This document shows positions 1 to 6,850 of a DNA stretch of 7,198 nucleotides, in pieces; the stretch's first letter is position 1, and each line of letters starts with the position of its first letter. The stretch spans positions 1-7,198 of the forward strand of contig JAGQSP010000339.1 of the NCBI GenBank assembly GCA_020439485.1, given 5' to 3'. The stretch is from Acidimicrobiales bacterium. GTDB lineage: Bacteria; Actinomycetota; Acidimicrobiia; Acidimicrobiales; Poriferisodalaceae. Under the pieces are notes generated by a model. That model was given only the letters and a program-made list of their open reading frames with translations, was not told where the DNA came from and searched no databases. The position numbers and the translations under genes were made by a program.

Positions 1-2067
1 GCCTACCGCTACACCGAGGCCCGCCTCACCGAGGCGGCGATGACGATGGTCGACGAGATCGACGAGGACACCGTCGAATTCCATCCCAACTACGACGGCG
101 AACGCGACGAGCCAGAGTGCCTACCGGCCAAGCTGCCCAACCTGCTGGTGAACGGGGCCAGCGGCATCGCTGTGGGCATGGCCACCAACATCGCCCCTCA
201 CAACCTGGCCGAGGTCGTCGACGCCATCAGGCTGGTGCTCACGCAGCGCCGGCCAAAGCCCACCGTCGAAGAGCTGATGGAACATCTGCCCGGCCCCGAC
301 TTCCCCAGCGGCGGCATCCTGGTCGACGATGGTGCGCTGGCCGAGGCATACCGCACGGGCCGCGGGGCGGTGCGCATCCGGGCCCGAGCCGAGATCGAGC
401 CCATCAGCTCGCGGCGGCAGGCCATCGTGGTGACCGAGTTGCCCTACATGGTGGGCCCCGAGCGGGTGCTCGGCAAGGTCCGCGAGCTGGCCAGGGCCGG
501 CCGCCTCGACGGCGTTCACGACATCGAAGACCTCTCCGACCGCAACCACGGGTTGCGGCTCGTCATCGAATGCAAGCCGGGCGTCAACCCTCACGCCCTG
601 TTGGCCAAGCTCTACAAGCTGACCCCGCTGGAGGACACCTTCGGCATCAACAACGTGGCCCTGGTCAACGGTGTGCCCACCACCCTGGGCCTCTACGACA
701 TGTGCCTGCACTATGTCGAGCACCGACTCGACGTTGTCGTGCGGCGCACCGAGTTTCGCTTGGCCAAAGCCAAGGCGAGGGCCCACATCGTCGAGGGCCT
801 GCTGATCGCCCTCGACAACATCGAGCTGGTCATCCGCATCATCAGGGGATCGCGCGACGTCCCTGAGGCAAGGCACGAGTTGATGACCCAGCTCAGCCTC
901 AGCGAAATCCAGGCCAACCACATCCTCGACATGCAGCTCAGGCGCCTGACAGCGCTCGAGATCGAGAAGTTGCGCGCAGAACTCGAGGAGCTTCAGCGCC
1001 AGATCGACGAGTACGAGAAGATCCTCGCCTCCGACACGCGCCGGCGCACCATCGTGGCCAAGGAGCTCGACGACCTGGTCGAGCGCTTCGCCACCCCACG
1101 GCGCACCACCATCGTCCACGCCGACGATGTCGTGGTGCACGTCGACGAGGCCGTTGTCGAAGTCTCGGCCGACGATGACGACGATCTGTTGTGCGCCGTC
1201 ACCCTGTCGACCTCGGGATCTGTGGGCCGGATGCCGGCGGGCGAGCAGTTCCAGGCCAAGCCAGGCCGCCACGATGTGCTGCAGGCAGTGGTCGAGGCCT
1301 CGACGTCGTCGATGGTGTTCGCCTTCACCGATCGTGGCCGCGTGCTGTCGGTCAGGGTGCGAGACATTCCCGAGATGGTCAGGGGCAGCAGGGGAGCGAC
1401 CGCCACCGAGATGTTCGCCCTGGGCCGAGGCGAACGGTTGGTCGGGCTGGTTTCCGACTCACTGGCGCCGGTGGTTCTGGTCACCCGTGACGGGGTCGCC
1501 AAACGGATCGCAGCCGAAACCCTGGCCGGCACCCGCAGCGCCAACCCCGTCATCTCCATGAAAGAGGCCGATCGCCTCGTGGCGGCGTTCCACGCTCCCG
1601 ACGAAGCCGAGGTCGTCATCGTGGCTTCCGACGGCCAAACCCTTCGTACCGCTGCTTCGGGTATCTCGGTGCAGGGTGCCGCAGCATCGGGCGTGGCGGG
1701 CATGAAGCTCAAGTCGGGTGTATCGGTTGTGGGCGCCGGGCTCGTCGAGTTCGGTTCGCTGGTGGTGGTGATCACCGACGAGGGCACCATCAAGGTCACG
1801 GACGTCGCCGAGATACCCTCGAAGGGCCGCGCCACCGGCGGGGTGCGCGTGGTCAGGTTCAAGGGCTTCGAAACCAACGTCGCCTACGCCTGGGTTGGAC
1901 GCAACCGCCAGCTCGCCGCCATCGTCGCCGACCCGTCCGATATCAAGAAGACCGACCCGACCCCAGTGCCGGTGACACTCGAAGCCACGCGCCGCGACGG
2001 CTCGGCCGTCGACTTCGGCCACCGAATCCTGGCTCTGGGCGAGTATCGCCTCGAAGGTGCCATCTAG
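1..2067 (+). CDS. parC: Type IIA topoisomerase subunit A, ParC-like (5' end missing)
   Basis: This is the DNA breakage-reunion subunit of a type IIA topoisomerase; with subunit B it makes a transient double-strand break and passes a second duplex through it. The reading frame is open from base 1, so the N-terminus lies outside the window (about 120 residues missing by comparison with E. coli GyrA; 688 residues are present). The fragment opens with AYRYTEARL, and the tyrosine at bases 10-12 aligns with catalytic Tyr122 of E. coli GyrA. Next come [18 protein letters not shown] (about bases 136-189), [18 protein letters not shown] and [17 protein letters not shown] coiled-coil arm follows ([19 protein letters not shown] and on, about 920-1030), then a C-terminal domain of repeated blade motifs ([35 protein letters not shown]). 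The QRRGGKG-type GyrA box expected in the first blade of gyrases is not seen. ParC is therefore preferred to GyrA, but a divergent gyrase A cannot be excluded. The stop codon directly abuts the subunit B start. Confidence 0.9.
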   Translation, partial: AYRYTEARLTEAAMTMVDEIDEDTVEFHPNYDGERDEPECLPAKLPNLLVNGASGIAVGMATNIAPHNLAEVVDAIRLVLTQRRPKPTVEELMEHLPGPDFPSGGILVDDGALAEAYRTGRGAVRIRARAEIEPISSRRQAIVVTELPYMVGPERVLGKVRELARAGRLDGVHDIEDLSDRNHGLRLVIECKPGVNPHALLAKLYKLTPLEDTFGINNVALVNGVPTTLGLYDMCLHYVEHRLDVVVRRTEFRLAKAKARAHIVEGLLIALDNIELVIRIIRGSRDVPEARHELMTQLSLSEIQANHILDMQLRRLTALEIEKLRAELEELQRQIDEYEKILASDTRRRTIVAKELDDLVERFATPRRTTIVHADDVVVHVDEAVVEVSADDDDDLLCAVTLSTSGSVGRMPAGEQFQAKPGRHDVLQAVVEASTSSMVFAFTDRGRVLSVRVRDIPEMVRGSRGATATEMFALGRGERLVGLVSDSLAPVVLVTRDGVAKRIAAETLAGTRSANPVISMKEADRLVAAFHAPDEAEVVIVASDGQTLRTAASGISVQGAAASGVAGMKLKSGVSVVGAGLVEFGSLVVVITDEGTIKVTDVAEIPSKGRATGGVRVVRFKGFETNVAYAWVGRNRQLAAIVADPSDIKKTDPTPVPVTLEATRRDGSAVDFGHRILALGEYRLEGAI
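2053..2059 (+). promoter_or_regulatory. Likely ribosome binding site for the topoisomerase B subunit
   Basis: The purine-rich stretch GAAGGTG lies inside the last codons of the A-subunit gene, 8 bases before the ATG at 2068. It is the best Shine-Dalgarno match near that start and supports choosing it. Because the A-subunit stop (2065-2067) touches the B-subunit ATG, ribosomes ending on the A subunit could reinitiate directly (translational coupling, inferred). Confidence 0.55.
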
Positions 2068-4104
2068 ATGTCTGCATCAAAGAACTACGACGCATCACAC
2101 ATCGAGGTCCTCGAAGGCCTCGAGGCAGTACGCAAGCGGCCGGGCATGTACATCGGCGGCACCGGATCGGGCGGTCTCACCCACCTGTTGTGGGAGATCA
2201 TCGACAACGGCGTCGACGAAGCAGCGGCCGGCCACTGCGACCTGATAGAGGTCACTTTCCACCCCGATGGCTCATACGAGGTCTCCGACAACGGGCGAGG
2301 CATCCCGATCGACGTCAAGAAGCAGGGCAAGGACGGTGAACCGATAACGGCCCTCGAGGTCGTGTTCACCGAGTTGCACGCCGGCGGCAAGTTCGGAAAC
2401 GGTGCTTACGCCGCATCGGGCGGTCTGCACGGCGTGGGTGCCTCGGTGGTGAACGCGCTGTCCAGCCGCATCGTGGTCGACGTCGACCGTGGGGGCGCCA
2501 CCCACCGGCTGGCATTCGATCAGAGGGTGGCTGGGCACTTCACCGCCAACGGCGGTTTCAAGCCGTCGCACAAGCTGGCCAAGGTGGGCACCGTGCCCAA
2601 GACCCGCACCGGCACCACTGTGAGGTTCTGGCCAGACACCGACATCTTCGACCCAGAGGCCGAGATCAAGTACGAAGAGGCCCGCGAGCGGGTGGCCCAG
2701 GTCTGCTTCCTGGTTCCTGGCCTCAAGATCAGGCTGATCGACAAGCGTCGAGGAGCCAGCGGCCGGCCCGAGGAGTTCGTCTCCAAGGGCGGTCTCAGCG
2801 ACTACGTCGAGTTCTTGTCGACCCCCGCCCCCGCGGTCAACGGCATCGTACGTCTCGAAGGGCACGGCACATTCGTCGAGAAGGTACCGGTGCAGGGCAA
2901 GCTGACCGAGGTCGAACGTGACTGTGTGGTCGACATCGCTCTGCGCTGGATCGCCAACTACGACACCAACATCGTCAGCTTCGTCAACACCATCCCCACA
3001 CCAGACGGCGGAACCCACGTTGCGGGCTTCGAGCGGGCGCTCACGTTCGCGGTCAACGACGCCCTGAAGACGGCCGATCCCCGCAAGCTGAAGAAGCTCA
3101 AGGACAACGGCAAGGCCCAAAAAGAAGACGTACAGGAAGGCCTGGTCGCGGTGGTCAGGGCCACGGTGCCAGAGCCTCAGTTCCGAGGCCAGACCAAACG
3201 CGAGCTCGGCACACCCGACGTTCAAAAGATCGTGTACGAGGTCGCCAAGAACGAGCTCAACGAGTTCTTCTCGGGCAAGCAGCGCGGAACCAAGGCCCAA
3301 TCCAAGGCCGTGCTCGACAAGGTCACCGAGGCCATCGTCAACCGGGTCAGCACCAAACAGGCCCTCGACACCAGGCGCAAGGCCGCGTCGCTGGGCAACA
3401 ACGGCATGCCAGACAAGCTCGCCGACTGCCGCATGCACCCCCAGGGCGAGCTGCTGATCGTCGAGGGCGACTCGGCAGCTGGGCCTGCCAAGCGGGCCCG
3501 CGATGCCAACTGGCAGGCCGTGCTGCCGTTGCGTGGAAAGGTCGTCAATGCGGGCAAGGGCACGGCCAAGGCAGTGCTCGACAACGCCGAAGCTGCAGCG
3601 CTGTTCACCGCCATAGGCGGTGGGTCGGGTCGCGACTTCGATCTGTCAGCCAGCCGCTACGAGCGCCTGGTGTTGTTGGCCGACGCCGATGTCGACGGCA
3701 GCCACATTCGCTGCCTGGTTCTAACCCTGGTGTTTCACTACATGAGGCCACTGTTGGAGGCCGGTCGGGTCTACGCTGCTCAGCCGCCGACCCACTCGGT
3801 GACCGTCGGTCAGACCAAGACCTACGTCTACAGCGAGGCCGAAAAAGACGCCATGCTTGCCGAGTTGCACGCCAAGGGACGAAACCCCAAGGTCACCCGC
3901 TTCAAGGGTTTGGGCGAGATGGACGACGGCGAGTTGCTCGAAACCACCCTCGATCCCACCACTCGGGTGTTGCGGCGCATCACACTCGAAGACGCCAAGG
4001 CGGCCGAGCGAGCCTTCACCGTGATGATGGGGGCTTCGGTGGAGCCGAGGCGCGAGTTCATCATCCGGCACAGCCAGGATTATGGCCACGCACTCGATGT
4101 CTAG
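2068..4104 (+). CDS. parE: Type IIA topoisomerase subunit B, ParE-like ATPase
   Basis: This is the ATP-hydrolysing subunit that pairs with the upstream A subunit and drives strand passage. At 678 residues it is complete and of normal length for ParE or short GyrB. The N-terminal GHKL ATPase shows EIIDN (residues 43-47, catalytic Glu43 and Mg-binding Asn47), DNGRGIP (74-80), HAGGKFGNGAYAASGG and the ATP-lid motif GGLHGVG (118-124). The transducer domain has TPDGGTHVAGFERAL (311-325) and the QTK loop (375-377), whose lysine contacts the ATP phosphate in the family. The TOPRIM domain carries VEGDSAAG (465-472) and DADVDGSH (539-546), which supply the metal-binding acids, followed by RFKGLGEM (611-618) and EPRREFI near the end. 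EGDSAxG, GGGSGRDFD and DADVDGSHIRCL resemble actinobacterial ParE more than gyrase B, from memory of those families. The gene starts directly after the A-subunit stop; A-then-B order is the reverse of the common gyrB-gyrA order. Main doubt: ParE versus a second GyrB. Confidence 0.92.
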   Translation: MSASKNYDASHIEVLEGLEAVRKRPGMYIGGTGSGGLTHLLWEIIDNGVDEAAAGHCDLIEVTFHPDGSYEVSDNGRGIPIDVKKQGKDGEPITALEVVFTELHAGGKFGNGAYAASGGLHGVGASVVNALSSRIVVDVDRGGATHRLAFDQRVAGHFTANGGFKPSHKLAKVGTVPKTRTGTTVRFWPDTDIFDPEAEIKYEEARERVAQVCFLVPGLKIRLIDKRRGASGRPEEFVSKGGLSDYVEFLSTPAPAVNGIVRLEGHGTFVEKVPVQGKLTEVERDCVVDIALRWIANYDTNIVSFVNTIPTPDGGTHVAGFERALTFAVNDALKTADPRKLKKLKDNGKAQKEDVQEGLVAVVRATVPEPQFRGQTKRELGTPDVQKIVYEVAKNELNEFFSGKQRGTKAQSKAVLDKVTEAIVNRVSTKQALDTRRKAASLGNNGMPDKLADCRMHPQGELLIVEGDSAAGPAKRARDANWQAVLPLRGKVVNAGKGTAKAVLDNAEAAALFTAIGGGSGRDFDLSASRYERLVLLADADVDGSHIRCLVLTLVFHYMRPLLEAGRVYAAQPPTHSVTVGQTKTYVYSEAEKDAMLAELHAKGRNPKVTRFKGLGEMDDGELLETTLDPTTRVLRRITLEDAKAAERAFTVMMGASVEPRREFIIRHSQDYGHALDV

Positions 4105-4117
4105 GACCATGTAGGTC

Positions 4118-5440
4118 ATGACTAACGTGCACCCGCTGACATTGGCCGAGGACATCCTCGAGAACGGCCAGGGCGACCGGCCGACAAACCGCATCACCGA
4201 GGAGCTCAGCGAGCTGGCCGACGGCGTCTCGCTGATCGAGTCTTTCAGCCACGTCGTCACCCTCGACACACAAGACGGGCTGGTCTGTTTCGACACCAGC
4301 GGCAGGCGCAGCGGCAAGGCGGTGGTGTCGGCGCTGCGCGGTTGGTCTTCCAAGCCGGTGCACTCGATCGTCTACACGCACGGCCACGTAGATCACGTGG
4401 GTGGCAGCTCGGTATTTGCCGCAGACGCCGCCGACAGGGGACACCCGGCCCCCAGGGTGTTGGGGCATCGGGCGCTGAACCCCAGGCTCGACCGCTACGA
4501 CTACACCAACGGCTACAACCTGGCCATCAACATGCGCCAGTTCGGTGGCGCACCCAAGGGCGAGGGCATGCAGGGCAGCTTCGTGCCCGACGGCACGTTG
4601 CGGGTCGACACCGACTACGAGTCGGTGATGATCGACCAGGTCGGTGGGGTCACCTTCGAGCACAACCACGCCATGGGCGAGACCGACGACCATACGTGGA
4701 CCTGGGTGCCCGAGTACCGCATGATCACCGCAGGCGATCTGTTCTGCTGGATGTTCCCCAACTGCGGCAACCCGCAGAAGGTTCAGCGTTACCCGCTCGA
4801 GTGGGCGCAGGCCCTGCGGGCGATGGCGGCCAAGGAACCCGACCTCATCGTGCCCGCTCACGGTCTGCCGATAGCGGGTCGCGACCGCATCGTCTCCAAC
4901 CTCGACGTGGTGGCGTCTGCGCTCGAGCAGCTGGTGGCCGACGTCGTCGACGCCATGAACACCGGGGCCACCCTCGACGACATCCTGCACACGGTGCGCG
5001 TCGACCCGGCCTATGCCGACTCGGTGTTCTTGCGGCCCCAATATGACGAACCCGAGTTCGTCATTCACAACATCTGGCGGCTCTATGGCGGCTGGTGGGA
5101 CGGCCACCCGGCACGTCTCAAGCCTGCGCCAGACGCAGCCATTGCGGCCGAGGTCGCTGGGCTGGCCGGTGGTCACCAGCCGCTGGTCGACCGAGCGGTG
5201 GCGCTTGCCGCCGCCGGCGAGTTTCGGCTGGCCTGCGAGCTGATCGAGTGGGCCGTGCGGGTTGCGCCCGACGACCGCGAGGTTCACGAAGCTCGCATCG
5301 AGATCTACCAACAGCGGCGCCGCATCGAGACATCACTGATGGCCAAGGGTGTGTTCCAGACCGAGGTTTCCAACTCGAAGCTGGCGCTGGGCCAACAGGC
5401 CGAGGCGCGCTTTCGTATCAACATCGTCACCGACGACTGA
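4118..5440 (+). CDS. MBL-fold hydrolase, short alkyl-sulfatase (SdsA1/BDS1) homologue
   Basis: A predicted zinc-dependent hydrolase of the metallo-beta-lactamase fold, 440 residues, probably cytoplasmic since no signal peptide is visible. The metal motif THGHVDH occupies residues 87-93 (His88, His90, Asp92, His93). Further likely ligands are His184 or Glu188 in NHAMGETDDH, Asp207 in TAGDLF, and His248 in VPAHG. The segment VIHNIWRLYGGWWDGHPARL (315-334) matches the start of the alkyl-sulfatase dimerisation domain, and the helical stretch at about 355-400 (GEFRLACELIEWAVRVAPDDREV) continues it. Characterised SdsA1-type enzymes cleave the sulfate ester of alkyl sulfates such as SDS and end in an SCP2-like lipid-binding domain. 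This protein stops after a short tail (RFRINIVTDD), so that domain is absent or reduced to a remnant, and the substrate is unknown. The ATG at 4118 begins 13 bp after the parE stop. A weak AGGA at 4103-4106 is the only ribosome-binding candidate, so co-transcription with the topoisomerase genes is plausible but its role there is unclear. Confidence 0.85.
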   Translation: MTNVHPLTLAEDILENGQGDRPTNRITEELSELADGVSLIESFSHVVTLDTQDGLVCFDTSGRRSGKAVVSALRGWSSKPVHSIVYTHGHVDHVGGSSVFAADAADRGHPAPRVLGHRALNPRLDRYDYTNGYNLAINMRQFGGAPKGEGMQGSFVPDGTLRVDTDYESVMIDQVGGVTFEHNHAMGETDDHTWTWVPEYRMITAGDLFCWMFPNCGNPQKVQRYPLEWAQALRAMAAKEPDLIVPAHGLPIAGRDRIVSNLDVVASALEQLVADVVDAMNTGATLDDILHTVRVDPAYADSVFLRPQYDEPEFVIHNIWRLYGGWWDGHPARLKPAPDAAIAAEVAGLAGGHQPLVDRAVALAAAGEFRLACELIEWAVRVAPDDREVHEARIEIYQQRRRIETSLMAKGVFQTEVSNSKLALGQQAEARFRINIVTDD

Positions 5441-5472
5441 GCGTCGGGCCGCTGGTTCTAGTCGACGACCAG
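5431..5472. terminator. Possible weak hairpins at the convergent gene ends
   Basis: Only 17 bp (5441-5457) separate the stop codons of the hydrolase gene and the opposing membrane-protein gene. Two short inverted repeats are visible: CGACG at 5431-5435 with CGTCG at 5442-5446 (5-bp stem, 6-base loop), and CTGGT at 5452-5456 with ACCAG at 5468-5472 (5-bp stem, 11-base loop). Neither is followed by a U-run on either strand. These are not canonical intrinsic terminators and could be chance in GC-rich coding DNA; they are recorded as the only candidates for separating the two transcripts. Confidence 0.2.
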
Positions 5473-6786
5473 GATCTGGTAGATGCCCGGCGATTCGATG
5501 TCGGCGGGAATGTTGCCCTCGCCGCCCAGGCCCATGAACAGCTCGTAGGTGCCCGAGGTCAGGCTCGAGATCTGGAAGCGGAACGGCGACCAGACCTCGC
5601 CGCCGGCCAGCTCGGTTCGGTAGAAGTACCACGACCGTTCGACGGTGCCGTATGACGCTGTTCCCGAGAACACCACCTCGCGGGCCAAGGCGGTGCCGGG
5701 CTCGTCGCCCTCGGCCGGTGCGTTGCGGAAGGCGATCTCGCCCAGGCCGTTCGCCAGTCGGGCCCAACCGCTGATGACCACGACCTCGCCGTCGGCACCC
5801 GACTTGGCATCCAGGATCGACTGGCTCGAGATCACCACACCGCCACCGATGCCCGGACCTATTCCCGTGGTGTTCTTCGAGTCGATCACGATGCGGGCCG
5901 GCTCAGCGAGGAACGAGACCGTCACAGCAGAGGGCCCCCGGTCGATGATCAGGCGCACGTCGTTGGACGCGTACGACGTCAGGACCACGCCGCCACCTGG
6001 CAACTCGAGGTAGTTGAGCTCGCCCGCGTGTTCGGCGTCGTCGAGATCGATGCGCAGGAAGCCGCCAAAGTCGACCACCGCCAAGTCGTCGGGGAATGCC
6101 GCCGACAACGATGGTCCGTCTTTGGGTGCCAGCAGCAGCACCGTTCGGGTGCACTCGGCAGAGGTGTGGGTCTCGAGCGCTACCACCCCGTCGGCTGAGC
6201 CGTCGGCGGTGCCAGGGCGGTAGGCGAGTGGGGTCTGCGTGGGTTCAGCGGGAAGTTCGGCGCACGTCCGCCTGTCGAACCCGGTGGTCGATATGGCGAA
6301 GTCGGCGCTGGTGACCCACCCGGTGCCGTCGGGAGATATGGCCTCGAACCAGGTGTCGCCGCCGGTGCGATTCACCCGGCCTGTCATCGACAGCGACGTT
6401 CCCTCGTCGAGTTGTGCGCCTCCGGCATCGCCGGGCTGGGCGGCCAGGAATGTCGTACGCCTGGCGACCAGGGTGCCCACACCGTCGACGCCCGACGAAC
6501 CCGCCTCTGTGCTGGTGGTGGTGGAGTCGGTTGTGGTTGTGGTCGTTGCTTGGGTGCTGGTGGTGGTTTCGGCCTGGCTGGTGGTGGTCTGGGCCTGGCT
6601 GGTGGTGGTCGGGGGTTGCGATGTTGTGGTCGAGGTCGCCTCGATAGTGGCCGTGTCGGCAGGCTCGCCGTTGGATCGCAGAGCGAACGCAATGACCACC
6701 ACCGGAATCAACAACGTCGCGGCGACGATCAGGGTGCGAACCAATCGTGCCGTTGATGAGCCATCTCTCGAGAACGCGCCTGTCAT
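5458..6786 (-). CDS. Membrane-anchored extracytoplasmic protein with Thr-rich stalk and SH3b-like domain
   Basis: A 442-residue protein I cannot name. A short basic N-terminus (Arg14, Arg17) precedes one hydrophobic segment at residues 18-36 (TLIVAATLLIPVVVIAFAL). No lipobox is seen, so it is probably an uncleaved anchor with the rest outside the membrane. Residues 45-94 are a Thr/Ser/Gln-rich low-complexity stalk with TTTSQAx heptads. Residues about 103-163 look like a bacterial SH3 (SH3b) domain, ending DGTGWVTSADF. Residues about 275-305 (VRLIIDRGPSAVTV, then EPARIVIDSKN) faintly resemble the AMIN wall-targeting domain. Residues 334-442 (VVVISGWARL, then WSPFRFQISSL) faintly resemble a Gmad2 Ig-like domain; both resemblances are tentative. 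The ATG at 6786 was chosen because it places the anchor at the N-terminus. A GTG at 6876 in frame would add 30 residues overlapping the amt coding end and is unlikely. A cell-wall or envelope binding role is inference. It lies 64 bp downstream of amt on the same strand. Confidence 0.85.
   Translation of the reverse strand: MTGAFSRDGSSTARLVRTLIVAATLLIPVVVIAFALRSNGEPADTATIEATSTTTSQPPTTTSQAQTTTSQAETTTSTQATTTTTTDSTTTSTEAGSSGVDGVGTLVARRTTFLAAQPGDAGGAQLDEGTSLSMTGRVNRTGGDTWFEAISPDGTGWVTSADFAISTTGFDRRTCAELPAEPTQTPLAYRPGTADGSADGVVALETHTSAECTRTVLLLAPKDGPSLSAAFPDDLAVVDFGGFLRIDLDDAEHAGELNYLELPGGGVVLTSYASNDVRLIIDRGPSAVTVSFLAEPARIVIDSKNTTGIGPGIGGGVVISSQSILDAKSGADGEVVVISGWARLANGLGEIAFRNAPAEGDEPGTALAREVVFSGTASYGTVERSWYFYRTELAGGEVWSPFRFQISSLTSGTYELFMGLGGEGNIPADIESPGIYQILVVD
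6547..6630 (-). repeat. Four 21-bp units encoding TTTSQAx-type heptads
   Basis: Within the Thr-rich stalk, residues 53-80 read as four heptapeptides: TTTSQPP, TTTSQAQ, TTTSQAE and TTTSTQA. At the DNA level the two central copies, 6568-6588 and 6589-6609, match at 19 of 21 positions and end in GCTGGTGGTGGT on the plus strand. The outer two copies are more diverged. The in-frame unit length means copy-number changes would keep the reading frame. The plus strand is strikingly G/T-rich here, so the mRNA is C/A-rich. Stalks like this commonly act as flexible spacers and can be O-glycosylated on threonine in actinobacteria; for this protein that is inference. Confidence 0.8.
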
Positions 6787-6850
6787 CGGACCTAGTGTCC
6801 CGCGCGGAGCCCCTCGAGGGAAGGCAGACCCGGTGTTAAGTCGCGAACAA
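6787..6850. other. Intergenic gap between amt and the membrane-protein gene
   Basis: This 64-bp gap separates the amt stop from the ATG at 6786 on the same strand. It contains the perfect 10-bp palindrome CCCTCGAGGG at 6811-6820, with no loop and no following U-run, so it is not a convincing terminator. On the minus strand TAGG lies a few bases before the ATG and is a weak ribosome-binding candidate. No clear -35/-10 pair is visible, so read-through from amt is possible. Confidence 0.5.

Noticed and set aside
121..1272. Long minus-strand open frame (383 codons) opposite the A-subunit gene
   Set aside because: It is a mirror of the plus-strand gene in GC-rich DNA with strong third-position bias; its translation shows no recognisable domain, while the plus strand encodes clear topoisomerase motifs.
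2272..3438. Long minus-strand open frame (388 codons) opposite the B-subunit gene
   Set aside because: Same codon-bias artefact; the ATPase and transducer motifs are on the plus strand across the entire stretch.
1..4104. Assignment of the topoisomerase pair as gyrA-gyrB
   Set aside because: No GyrA box in the A subunit, A-before-B order and ParE-like TOPRIM wording in the B subunit favour topoisomerase IV, though not conclusively.
4109..4114. Minimal ATGTAG start-stop just before the hydrolase gene
   Set aside because: A two-codon frame with no ribosome-binding context; most likely chance.
4061..5311. Minus-strand open frame of 416 codons opposite the hydrolase gene
   Set aside because: The plus-strand frame carries the THGHVDH metal motif and dimerisation domain; the antisense product has no recognisable features and would overlap parE.
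6540..6640. Tandem repeats considered as a CRISPR array or regulatory iterons
   Set aside because: The units are 21 bp with no spacers, are in frame, and encode a Thr-rich stalk inside a confident coding sequence.
6811..6820. Perfect palindrome CCCTCGAGGG as an operator or terminator
   Set aside because: Ten bases without a loop or U-run are easily expected by chance in DNA of this composition, and no second copy is seen.
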